From the NCBI RefSeq assembly GCF_011043555.1, contig NZ_JAAKGS010000009.1, forward strand, positions 62,001-126,000: a DNA stretch of 64,000 bases. The letters are read 5' to 3'. Shown piece by piece: positions 33,214-40,695 of this stretch (the first letter of the stretch is position 1; every line of letters begins with the position of its first letter). The DNA comes from Sphingobacterium sp. SGR-19 (GTDB lineage Bacteria; Bacteroidota; Bacteroidia; Sphingobacteriales; Sphingobacteriaceae). The position numbers and the translations under genes are program-made. Under the pieces are notes generated by a model. The model was not told the DNA's origin and did not search any database. It saw only the letters and a program-made list of their open reading frames with translations.

Positions 33214-34298
33214 TACGTTTGTTCCACGATAAATTGATTGTAAAAGAAACCGTTATCATCCGCTGTCAGCTGTTGGGATAGTTTGCTCAGATAGCGTACT
33301 TTGGACGGAAAAATACCGGAGATACGACGCGGTACCATCAGATTCCAATAGCCTATTCTACCACCATCTGCTAACAGCTGTATCAGTTTTTCCGCCGTTT
33401 CCGTAAAGAGTTTTTTATCCATGTATTCGAAGATATTGGATAAATTCATACTATTAAATTGTCCATAATCCTGCGCTACCTGCTCGGCAAATCCTTGACG
33501 GATAACCAAGCTGTCCAAATTGCCCTTTATTTTAGGGTAAGATTCCGGTTGCAGATAATGTGGCAATAGTTCGCCGAAATTCCCAGTGAGGTTATAACGC
33601 AATATCGGATTTTGTTGGGCACGGGCTTTTTTCAACTGTTTTTCAGCTTTCTTGAAAATGTAAGAAGAAACGTCTATTCCTACTTCTTTTAGGAACTGCG
33701 GATCACGTCCCCATTTCCCCATCACCAAACGGCTAAAAAAGATATTGAAGAATAAACGCCAACGCCAGCTATTCCATTTTTTGTGGTAAAACTGGACTTG
33801 TTCCAATTCGTCCTTCGGTGCCAACAATTGCTCAACCCGTCCTTTACCGTGGATGAAAGGCAATACACTTTTGGCAAACAGCTGAAAATACCGTTCGAAT
33901 TTCCCTTGATGTATAAGACCTCGGGTTATCGTATCGGTATGTCGTTCCCAATATTGACGTACATCAGCGGCTAATTCCTGTTTTAACTGTTGGAATAATT
34001 TCAGTCGGTCTGCTCCCTCGTGGAAACCTAGAAAAACAAGTACATCGTCATAATCCAAAGAACGGATAGCCGCTTTTTTCAATTCTACAAGATACAGTTG
34101 CGTCAGATTTACATCTACAGCGACAACCAGTTCGGGATCGGTAGTAAGCATGGAAAAGCTGTTGTCGCCGGCGGAAGCGATGGATAAAATTTTCGAACCG
34201 CTCTTGGGTGCCAATCCTTGGAGTAGAATTTCCGGATCTTCCCAACAATTGGCATAACGGATAATACTGAAATCAACTTTTTTATCCAGATTACCCAT
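33213..34298 (-). CDS. BtaA-like S-adenosylmethionine:diacylglycerol 3-amino-3-carboxypropyl transferase (DUF3419)
   Basis: The 361-residue protein matches the DUF3419/BtaA family along its whole length: RYANCWEDPEILLQGL, then SKILSIASAGDNSFSML and VVAVDVNLTQLYLVEL (SAM-binding Rossmann part), GKFERYFQLFAKSVLPFIHG, FYHKKWNSWRWRLFFNIFFSRLVMGKWGRDP, and NLSNIFEYMD. BtaA moves the aminocarboxypropyl group of SAM onto diacylglycerol, the first step of betaine-lipid synthesis. The BtaB methyltransferase that completes betaine lipids is absent here, so the product may stay an unmethylated homoserine lipid or be altered by the other cluster enzymes. The start is set at ATG 34296-34298, overlapping the previous gene as ATGGGTAA; an upstream start at 34382 would run 92 nt into that gene and adds no family sequence. 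Confidence 0.88.
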   Translation of the reverse strand: MGNLDKKVDFSIIRYANCWEDPEILLQGLAPKSGSKILSIASAGDNSFSMLTTDPELVVAVDVNLTQLYLVELKKAAIRSLDYDDVLVFLGFHEGADRLKLFQQLKQELAADVRQYWERHTDTITRGLIHQGKFERYFQLFAKSVLPFIHGKGRVEQLLAPKDELEQVQFYHKKWNSWRWRLFFNIFFSRLVMGKWGRDPQFLKEVGIDVSSYIFKKAEKQLKKARAQQNPILRYNLTGNFGELLPHYLQPESYPKIKGNLDSLVIRQGFAEQVAQDYGQFNSMNLSNIFEYMDKKLFTETAEKLIQLLADGGRIGYWNLMVPRRISGIFPSKVRYLSKLSQQLTADDNGFFYNQFIVEQT

Positions 34299-36927
34299 GA
34301 TTTTGATTTTCTTGTTCTTCGTCCAAAATCTTGATTTCACCTGTACTTCCATCCATCTCAATCCAATCGCCTGTTTTGACACGGGACAATAAACCTGTTA
34401 CGCTCACAATACAGGGAATGCCCATTTCCCGGGAAACGATAGCAGAATGGCTAAGCAGGCTGCCACGCTCCACAATGATGGCTCCGGCGCTGGGGAAAAG
34501 CGTTACCCATCCGGGATCGGTACTGGTCGTCACCAGAATATCGCCATCCAAAGAGTTAATTTCGTTTGGATGATGTACGACGCGGGCTCTTGCTTTGACC
34601 TGTCCCGGACAGCAACCGATTCCTTTTAAGTCGCTTTCTGCTATTTCTATCTTGCTCTTGCTATAAAAATCGTTACTTTGGTATACAACGCCGTAGGTAC
34701 CAATGCGTTCGGATGGCATAGGCATCTGCTGAAAGCGCTCGTGCTCTTCCTTGCGTACCGCCACGAGTGATTTTAGGTCGGTCGTTAAGCTCCGTCCTTC
34801 GATATAGGCAAAAATTTCTTCTTTGCTCAAAAAGAAGATATCACGATCAAATTCCAGTATATCTTCTTCATAGAACCGCTTACCGATATAGGTGAATAGC
34901 TCCCGCACAATCCCAAAACCTCTGGTTCGTTCATACCGTAGATTCTCGCGTGCACTCACCAAATCACGGGTGCGCTTCAATGTTTTCTTGAAAATCCATT
35001 TTTTGAACGGTTTATGGCGCAGTGCCTTTTTCATAACGGCTTCTGCATCTGTCCGGAGCTTTTCCTCTATTTGATTTGACGTTTTAGCTGTTGTGATTCC
35101 AGACTCGACGTACGATTTCAGCACCTGCACAAATCGTGATGGATCTTGCGTATAGGAAATCGTTTCCAACTTTAACTCCCCAACACATCGCTCCCCGAAA
35201 TCTGTTATATACTGTTCAATCATCTGTTTCGTTTTCTTGCTTTCGGAGAGATGGTCGTATAGCAAAAACTGCCAGATATCCTCGGGCGTTTCACGGAGGA
35301 ACACTTGTTTTAAATAGGGTGTATCTGCTATATAGGTTGCGATCTCGACACTGCGGTGTATCGGTTGTGTAGAGATGATGTCTGCACTGCCACATAACAG
35401 GTCGTTATGGATATTCGGGTGATTTTCTTTTGTATATTCTTCACAACGTTTTTTGAGTAATCCAAACCATATCATCGCAAAAAAATCATTGAGTAGGGGG
35501 GCTTTCCACTGATGGAGAAGTGCCCGTTCGAAATGCAGGTATAAATTCATCAATTCGTTGGCGTCCTTGGATTGAAAATCTATTCGTTTGTACTTGTCGA
35601 TAGTGCGGTCCAATAAATTTTTGAAGGCTATCCGCTGTTTAGGCAAGGTTCTGAAATGTCCGTACATTTTTACGATCATTTTCAAAATACGTCTCCATGC
35701 TTTTCCTTTTGGCAATAGATAACTTTCGGGAATATCGAAGCTCTCTTTAACGCCCATCATTTGCTCCATGAAACGTGCATTTAGGCTGTACCCCGGTAAC
35801 ATCGCCAATAAATGATACCAGGAGCGTAAATTGTAATATACCCGACCGTTTATGAACCCGAGCATATTCGCAAATACACGTGGATGGCGGTGGATCGTCT
35901 GTTCGTCCACGCCCAATATGGATACAAATATTTTGTAGACGGTTTCGTAGGATTGGCTGATAAAAGAAAAGGTCAACGGCGTGGTTACACCGGGGTAAGA
36001 CTCTACGATATTACTGTTGTCCCATACAACGTATTCGCTATTTGGATCGGGCAATTTGGAGAGTCCCGTTATGGGGCGGGTCTGTAAGATATATAGATTG
36101 TCGTCCTTAACGGCAAACTCTACGTCTTGGTATAATCCAACGGATTTCCTTAGCTTATCCAGTAGTTCGTCCAGTTGCCAAAGGATTTCGTCTGCAACCG
36201 CTTGGTCATTTTGATTGATTCTGGGAACGTCTACCAATACAGTTCCACCTGCACCACTCGGGTTGAACACCATTTTCTGTTTTTTGCGGACGGTCTGCCG
36301 ATCGATAAGCCTGTTGGTGATGATATAGTGATCTGCTTCCAATTCACCGGATACCAAACCTTCGCCTACGCCGAATACCGCCGATATGAGTTTCTCTTTC
36401 CGGTGTCCATTTACGGGATTCATGCCAAAAGCGACTCCCGAAGCATCGGCGTCAATCATTTCCTGTATGATAACGCCGATACCCAGACTTGGACCGAGAT
36501 GGTTGGCCTGTCGGTAAGAAAGCACACGTTCTGAAAAAACGGAGCGCCAGACATCTTTTATGCTTTCCAGTACCTGTTCTTTTTTGACGTACAGATAACT
36601 TTCAAACTGTCCGGCAAAAGAATGTTGCCGTCCATCTTCGTCCAACGCAGAAGAACGTACGGCCAAATAGGCCACGTCAGCGAACAATTCATTTAATTCG
36701 GCGTGTACAACAGGAGGGAAGACGTATCGGTCGATAGCATGCAATACATCTTTTGTATGCTCGATGGAGGATATATGCTTGAAAACCTCAGCAAGAAAAT
36801 CAGCAGGTAATACCGCCCATTTCGGAACATGCACGCCCGACTGACCTAATTTCAATAGATTTTTGGCTTTGCCTCCTATTGCCGGATGTTCTATATATTG
36901 ATATTGATTACCTTGAATAAAAATCAT
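34291..36927 (-). CDS. PEP-synthase-related ATP-dependent phosphotransferase with rifampin-phosphotransferase-like architecture
   Basis: The protein has 878 residues. The N-terminal 300 residues form the PPDK/PEP-synthase ATP-grasp domain: IGGKAKNLLKLGQSGVHVPKWAVL, LAVRSSALDEDGRQHSFAGQFES, DADASGVAFGMNPVNG, FGVGEGLVSGELEADHYII. The C-terminus is the swivelling phosphohistidine domain: VTTSTDPGWVTLFPSAGAII, then RGSLLSHSAIVSREMGIP with His827. There is no PEP-binding TIM barrel after it, so this is not a PEP synthase; the order and length fit rifampin phosphotransferase (about 865 residues, His near 825). The middle 450 residues would bind the substrate, here perhaps a lipid or isoprenoid alcohol. 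It follows the UbiA gene by 27 nt and overlaps the BtaA-like gene by 8 nt. Confidence 0.85.
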   Translation of the reverse strand: MIFIQGNQYQYIEHPAIGGKAKNLLKLGQSGVHVPKWAVLPADFLAEVFKHISSIEHTKDVLHAIDRYVFPPVVHAELNELFADVAYLAVRSSALDEDGRQHSFAGQFESYLYVKKEQVLESIKDVWRSVFSERVLSYRQANHLGPSLGIGVIIQEMIDADASGVAFGMNPVNGHRKEKLISAVFGVGEGLVSGELEADHYIITNRLIDRQTVRKKQKMVFNPSGAGGTVLVDVPRINQNDQAVADEILWQLDELLDKLRKSVGLYQDVEFAVKDDNLYILQTRPITGLSKLPDPNSEYVVWDNSNIVESYPGVTTPLTFSFISQSYETVYKIFVSILGVDEQTIHRHPRVFANMLGFINGRVYYNLRSWYHLLAMLPGYSLNARFMEQMMGVKESFDIPESYLLPKGKAWRRILKMIVKMYGHFRTLPKQRIAFKNLLDRTIDKYKRIDFQSKDANELMNLYLHFERALLHQWKAPLLNDFFAMIWFGLLKKRCEEYTKENHPNIHNDLLCGSADIISTQPIHRSVEIATYIADTPYLKQVFLRETPEDIWQFLLYDHLSESKKTKQMIEQYITDFGERCVGELKLETISYTQDPSRFVQVLKSYVESGITTAKTSNQIEEKLRTDAEAVMKKALRHKPFKKWIFKKTLKRTRDLVSARENLRYERTRGFGIVRELFTYIGKRFYEEDILEFDRDIFFLSKEEIFAYIEGRSLTTDLKSLVAVRKEEHERFQQMPMPSERIGTYGVVYQSNDFYSKSKIEIAESDLKGIGCCPGQVKARARVVHHPNEINSLDGDILVTTSTDPGWVTLFPSAGAIIVERGSLLSHSAIVSREMGIPCIVSVTGLLSRVKTGDWIEMDGSTGEIKILDEEQENQNHG

Positions 36928-36954
36928 TTGTTTCTTCTTTTTAAATAAGGGTTG

Positions 36955-37917
36955 TTATCCAAACAAGCGTTCCAGCATGGGCACAACGCCCAAGCTGAGA
37001 TACATATCGATTGTCCATCCCGCTGAGGTTAATTCAATCGCTTTTGCACGCTTACTTGACCTATTGTTCGTAAACAGAACAGCCGGAATACAACTCAACA
37101 TAAATATAGCGGTTAAAATGATATAAGCAAGTACACTGTACCCGGCATAATAAGATGCTGCCATACTCAATACCCACGTAATGAATAAAATAAGTATCCA
37201 TAGTCTTGTCGCTTTTTTAGCCCCCAATAGATAGGAATAGGTTTCTACGCCTACTTTTTCATCGGATGGGTTCCTTATTTTTCGTCCAATCTCCAGTAGA
37301 ATCCCGTTCATAAAAGAAACGGCGAAAAAGAACAGTAATCCTCTTGGTGCATCGGCATCTGCCAGTAACCAATCCAACCCACTGGCGTAGATATCAATCA
37401 ATGGAATAATCAGCATGTGCGAAGTCACGTACCAAAATGGTCGCTTCTTCAACCATTCCGCCACAAAAAATTCTTTACCCATCAAACAGAGGTAAAAAAT
37501 GACGATTCCATAAATGATCAGCATCTTGGGGAAGAAAATGAGATTGATGCTGATTTGTGCCAAGAACAGCAGAATACCAACTGATCGCAGTTCTTTAAGA
37601 GAAATCAACCCACGAGGTACAGGTAATTCCTTTCGGTACATCGCGTCTTCTTTGGCGTCCTTGAACTCGTCGAATATCCTGACTAATAAGAAGAGGGTTA
37701 CTGTCGTAAATACGCCTACCAAAAAATGTTGCCAAGAGATGAAACCCGTTGCACCTCTGGAGATTCTGGAGTAGGCTATTGCCGAAAAACTAAAGGCACT
37801 AATCATAATCCCGTGTGCCAGCAAGGGAAAACGTTCTCGTTGATATATCCAGAAACGCTTGATGAATGAAGCGTTATTTTCTTCCGGATTGCTGTATTCA
37901 TTTTGTTGTGTTGTCAT
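36955..37917 (-). CDS. UbiA-superfamily prenyltransferase-like membrane protein
   Basis: The protein of 320 residues has about eight or nine membrane helices. The first aspartate-rich motif of UbiA enzymes is LVRIFDEFKDAKEDAMYRKELPVPRGLIS, with the basic PVPRG after it. The second motif position is occupied by LEIGRKIRNPSDEKVGVETYSYLLG, where only one Asp and one Glu stand in the usual DxxxD place. UbiA proteins transfer a prenyl chain to an aromatic or glycerol-phosphate acceptor. Their archaeal relatives make ether lipids. The altered second motif may mean a different diphosphate-bearing substrate. It lies 9 nt after the CdsA-like gene and 27 nt before the large phosphotransferase gene. Confidence 0.82.
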   Translation of the reverse strand: MTTQQNEYSNPEENNASFIKRFWIYQRERFPLLAHGIMISAFSFSAIAYSRISRGATGFISWQHFLVGVFTTVTLFLLVRIFDEFKDAKEDAMYRKELPVPRGLISLKELRSVGILLFLAQISINLIFFPKMLIIYGIVIFYLCLMGKEFFVAEWLKKRPFWYVTSHMLIIPLIDIYASGLDWLLADADAPRGLLFFFAVSFMNGILLEIGRKIRNPSDEKVGVETYSYLLGAKKATRLWILILFITWVLSMAASYYAGYSVLAYIILTAIFMLSCIPAVLFTNNRSSKRAKAIELTSAGWTIDMYLSLGVVPMLERLFG

Positions 37918-37926
37918 CCTAAATTT

Positions 37927-38637
37927 TTACAAATAAGCCAACCAAAAAACTGCTCCGGCAAAAATGAAACTGTCAAATCTATCCAATACGCCACCATGTC
38001 CAGGAATGACGTTGCTATAATCTTTTAGATTACACCGACGTTTGTACCAAGAAGCTAAGGCATCGCCTACAAAGGCTGCCGTGCAAATGAGTAATGGCGA
38101 AAATCCTATCGCATATCCAGACATATTTAACCACTGCATCACGAACAGCCCCGTCGCAATCCCCATGACGTACCCGCCGACAACACCTGCTATTGTTTTG
38201 TCCGGACTGATTTTTGGCAACACCTTCTTCTTTCCAAACAGTTGCCCGGTAATTTGGGCAAATCCATCAAATGTAAATACAATAGTATAAACGTATAATA
38301 CCCGCTCCAACGCGACTTGACTGGAAAATTGATAAAAGCCAAAAGCTGTTACCATATAAAATAGGATGGATACCCATAAAAATAATATCCCTTTGTTTGA
38401 CGAACGCCAACCCATAACGATCTCGTATGCACCAATGATGAGCAGCACCATAGCGAGGTAGCGCATGACTCCATATTGGATACACCAGACAGTTAAACTG
38501 ACAGCGAGAAGGTAGAAGATATATTTCACCCAACGTGCTCTCCGTTGCTCCGCATCACTCTTTCTATTGAGTACGAATATGGCTATCCCACCGATCGTGA
38601 AGAATACAATTATAATATAGAATAATGTCCAAAACAT
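37927..38637 (-). CDS. CdsA-like phosphatidate (or lipid phosphate) cytidylyltransferase
   Basis: The protein of 236 residues has about seven membrane helices and ends in the CdsA signature: GDALASWYKRRCNLKDYSN and IPGHGGVLDRFDSFIFAGAVFW. CdsA makes CDP-diacylglycerol from phosphatidate and CTP. This copy is shorter than usual housekeeping CdsA (about 270-285) and sits in a biosynthetic cluster, so it is probably a dedicated paralogue; a housekeeping cdsA should exist elsewhere in the genome (inference). It is 6 nt after the CDP-alcohol phosphatidyltransferase gene. Together they give a CDP-lipid activation and head-group transfer step. Confidence 0.88.
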   Translation of the reverse strand: MFWTLFYIIIVFFTIGGIAIFVLNRKSDAEQRRARWVKYIFYLLAVSLTVWCIQYGVMRYLAMVLLIIGAYEIVMGWRSSNKGILFLWVSILFYMVTAFGFYQFSSQVALERVLYVYTIVFTFDGFAQITGQLFGKKKVLPKISPDKTIAGVVGGYVMGIATGLFVMQWLNMSGYAIGFSPLLICTAAFVGDALASWYKRRCNLKDYSNVIPGHGGVLDRFDSFIFAGAVFWLAYL

Positions 38638-38643
38638 AGTCCG

Positions 38644-39222
38644 TCATATTTTATTTCGGAAGACAAAAAATGCGCTCTTTAGATTAGAACGGAGCTTGGG
38701 CAACGATACAACCAGGAGCAACTCTTCCAGATAAGATAAACAGCTTACCACCACCATGAAATAAAAATAGGGTTCCCAAAAGCCGAAAAGGAAAAAGGTG
38801 AAGATAAATATGCCTTGGACATAGCCGATGGCTTTGCTCGACCATAGGTGAAAACTGGGAAAACGTCCAAACCGGAATAAAGCTAACAACTGTGGAAGCA
38901 ACCATAAGCCTATCAATACTATAAATTCAAACCTATATTCTTTCACAAAATCTTGTTCCAGCACAATCATGCCTGTAAAGGCCATGATATACGTTCCGAT
39001 ATCTGCCAAAGAGTCCAGTCTTGCGCCCAGTTCAGTCTGTAGTTTGAAAGCACGGGCAATCAACCCGTCCAAAATATCGGTAATTAAATTAATGGATAGG
39101 AGGGTGATGAACAAACTTTTATTTCCGCTAATAATAGCATATATAATAAATGGTAACGCCAAGATGCGGTAAGCAGATAGTGCATTCGGCACATTCCAGA
39201 TATTTTCCTTTTTGGTTGCCAT
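38644..39222 (-). CDS. CDP-alcohol phosphatidyltransferase family protein
   Basis: The protein has 192 residues and about five or six membrane helices. It carries the family active-site motif D-G-x2-A-R-x8-G-x3-D-x3-D as DILDGLIARAFKLQTELGARLDSLAD (two adjoining parts DILDGLIARAFKL and QTELGARLDSLAD). Such enzymes displace CMP from a CDP-lipid with an alcohol such as glycerol phosphate, serine or inositol. It begins WNVPNALSAYRILALP, similar to PgsA. It is the second gene of the cluster, 6 nt after the HMG-CoA reductase gene and 6 nt before the CdsA-like gene. The acceptor alcohol cannot be assigned. Confidence 0.9.
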   Translation of the reverse strand: MATKKENIWNVPNALSAYRILALPFIIYAIISGNKSLFITLLSINLITDILDGLIARAFKLQTELGARLDSLADIGTYIMAFTGMIVLEQDFVKEYRFEFIVLIGLWLLPQLLALFRFGRFPSFHLWSSKAIGYVQGIFIFTFFLFGFWEPYFYFMVVVSCLSYLEELLLVVSLPKLRSNLKSAFFVFRNKI

Positions 39223-39228
39223 GGCATT

Positions 39229-40509
39229 CTATTTTTTTCGTCCAAACTTCTTATGTGCCTGCGTGAAATGTCCGGCAGACAAAGCTGCTGCAATCGAAAG
39301 TTCGCCTGCCAAAACAAGTGCACCACATATTTCGGCGAATCTCCGGGCTTTACCCGCACCATAACAATCCATCATCTCTAAGCATTCCCGTTGTGTAGGC
39401 AGATGGGTTCCACCACCGACGGTGCCTACTACCAAATTAGGTAACGTCACGCTTGCATACAATGATCCGTCTTTATTCAGCTCCATTCTCGTGATGCCGG
39501 TAGCGGCTTCTGCTACACAACCAACATCTTGGCCGGTAGCCAAAAACAAGGCTGCCAGACCATTGGCATAGTGTCCTTGCGCGCCAATCGCACCACTCTG
39601 TATAATACCAATGGTAGATGAACGCCAATATTCCGCCATCAGCTCCGGTGTGGTTTTGAGAACCTTATTGACAATTTCCTCCGATAATACAATCTCTGCT
39701 GTCACCTTCTTTCCTCTGACATTGGTAAATGATAGAGCCGTTGCTTTTTTGTCGCCTGAATAGTTGCCTTCAATGAACCACAACGTTGGTTTGGTCGGAC
39801 ACTGATTTACAATATATTCGCAAATAGCATCCGTACAGATCGTCACCATATTTTGTCCAGCGGCATCGCCTGTATGATATTCCAGCGTGACGATGAGATG
39901 ATTGCCCTCGATTTGGATTTTGATATCCATCAATTTGGCAAATCGGCTGGTCTGTCCGACGATTTCTTTCAGTTTGTCGACTTGTGGAAGCAACCAAGCT
40001 ACAAAAAGTCCCAGATCGGCAATGTTCTCGAATTTGAATACCGGGCTGCGCTGGACGCCCTCCAACAGACAGATAGACGTGATTCCTCCCGCCATAGAAC
40101 AAGCCTTTGCACCTCGATGGTACGATGCGACTAAAGCACCTTCAATTGTCGCTAAGGGCACATAAAAATCGCCTTGGGCAGATGAACCGATGATATGCAA
40201 TGGCCCGATTACGCCCGTGGGGACCCGAGTCATGCCGATATAATTTTCGATGTTACCGTTCAAAACTGCGAGGTTATCAAAAATTTTGTTTTCAATGAGG
40301 TAAGGAGCGTGCGTAGCCGTTTTATTTTCCAAAAAGCGCTTTCGCTGTTGGATGCCATCAGCGCTTACTTCTGGTTCAAATGGCAGTGTGTTTTCCTCGC
40401 TTGGAGCGGAAGCCTGACGACTCCTGATATTTCGGATAATATGTTCCATGTTCTGCACAGTATTAATAATGTGCAGCGCAGTACTTGCTTTTTCGATTGA
40501 TGATGCCAT
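39229..40509 (-). CDS. Hydroxymethylglutaryl-CoA reductase, class I-like
   Basis: The protein of 426 residues is soluble. It has the four catalytic residues of HMG-CoA reductase: Glu123 (TIEGALVAS), Lys254 (NYSGDKKA), Asp328 (LATGQDVG) and His414 (SAGHFTQAHKK). Also present are RVPTGVIGPLHI, DAAGQNMVTICTDA (NADPH site region) and VGTVGGGTHLPTQ. The overall pattern follows the class I (archaeal/eukaryotic) type. It would reduce HMG-CoA to mevalonate. No other mevalonate-pathway gene is in the window, so here it may supply mevalonate as a building block or act on a related acyl-CoA. It is the first gene of the nine-gene operon; the divergent regulator gene lies 186 nt away. Confidence 0.93.
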   Translation of the reverse strand: MASSIEKASTALHIINTVQNMEHIIRNIRSRQASAPSEENTLPFEPEVSADGIQQRKRFLENKTATHAPYLIENKIFDNLAVLNGNIENYIGMTRVPTGVIGPLHIIGSSAQGDFYVPLATIEGALVASYHRGAKACSMAGGITSICLLEGVQRSPVFKFENIADLGLFVAWLLPQVDKLKEIVGQTSRFAKLMDIKIQIEGNHLIVTLEYHTGDAAGQNMVTICTDAICEYIVNQCPTKPTLWFIEGNYSGDKKATALSFTNVRGKKVTAEIVLSEEIVNKVLKTTPELMAEYWRSSTIGIIQSGAIGAQGHYANGLAALFLATGQDVGCVAEAATGITRMELNKDGSLYASVTLPNLVVGTVGGGTHLPTQRECLEMMDCYGAGKARRFAEICGALVLAGELSIAAALSAGHFTQAHKKFGRKK

Positions 40510-40547
40510 GATCTTTTTGTTTATAATTCAAATCGGATTCCTCTGAA

Positions 40548-40578
40548 ACAATTCTCAATATTGTATACTGAGAATTGT
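40548..40578. promoter_or_regulatory. Candidate operator: perfect 10-bp dyad
   Basis: ACAATTCTCA (40548-40557), an 11-nt spacer, and TGAGAATTGT (40569-40578) form an exact inverted repeat. The half-sites are about two helical turns apart centre to centre, as expected for a dimeric DNA-binding protein. It lies in the gap between the HMG-CoA reductase gene (start 40509) and the divergent regulator gene (start 40696), and downstream of the proposed operon -7 box. Confidence 0.6.
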
Positions 40579-40616
40579 CTCCCTAGAATCAACTATTTTT
40601 TTATTTATTTACATTA

Positions 40617-40624
40617 CAAATATA
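40617..40624 (-). promoter_or_regulatory. Possible -7 box of the nine-gene operon
   Basis: The complement of 40617-40624 reads TATATTTG, an exact TAnnTTTG element pointing toward the HMG-CoA reductase gene. No TTTG was found at the expected -33 distance, so the site is provisional. If used, the dyad at 40548-40578 would lie in the first 70 nt of the transcript. Confidence 0.4.
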
Positions 40625-40644
40625 TTGTGCTTTTCGCATTGGCA

Positions 40645-40679
40645 TTTGCGGTAAAAAATATTTTTTTGTTTTATATTTG
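40645..40679 (+). promoter_or_regulatory. Probable promoter of the divergent regulator gene
   Basis: TTTG (40645-40648) and TATATTTG (40672-40679) match the two Bacteroidota elements, with 23 nt between them, slightly more than the usual 19-21. Transcription would start about 10 nt before the ATG at 40696. Confidence 0.5.
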
Positions 40680-40695
40680 TGATTATCGCAAAAAT

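Noticed and set aside
34291..36927. Annotation as phosphoenolpyruvate synthase
   Set aside because: The C-terminal PEP/pyruvate-binding barrel is missing and the phosphohistidine domain is at the very end, as in rifampin phosphotransferase.
40561..40695. N-terminal extension of the regulator gene back to a TTG at 40561
   Set aside because: It would cover the TATATTTG promoter box and the dyad, and encodes a hydrophobic, unlikely leader; the ATG at 40696 opens directly into the HTH.
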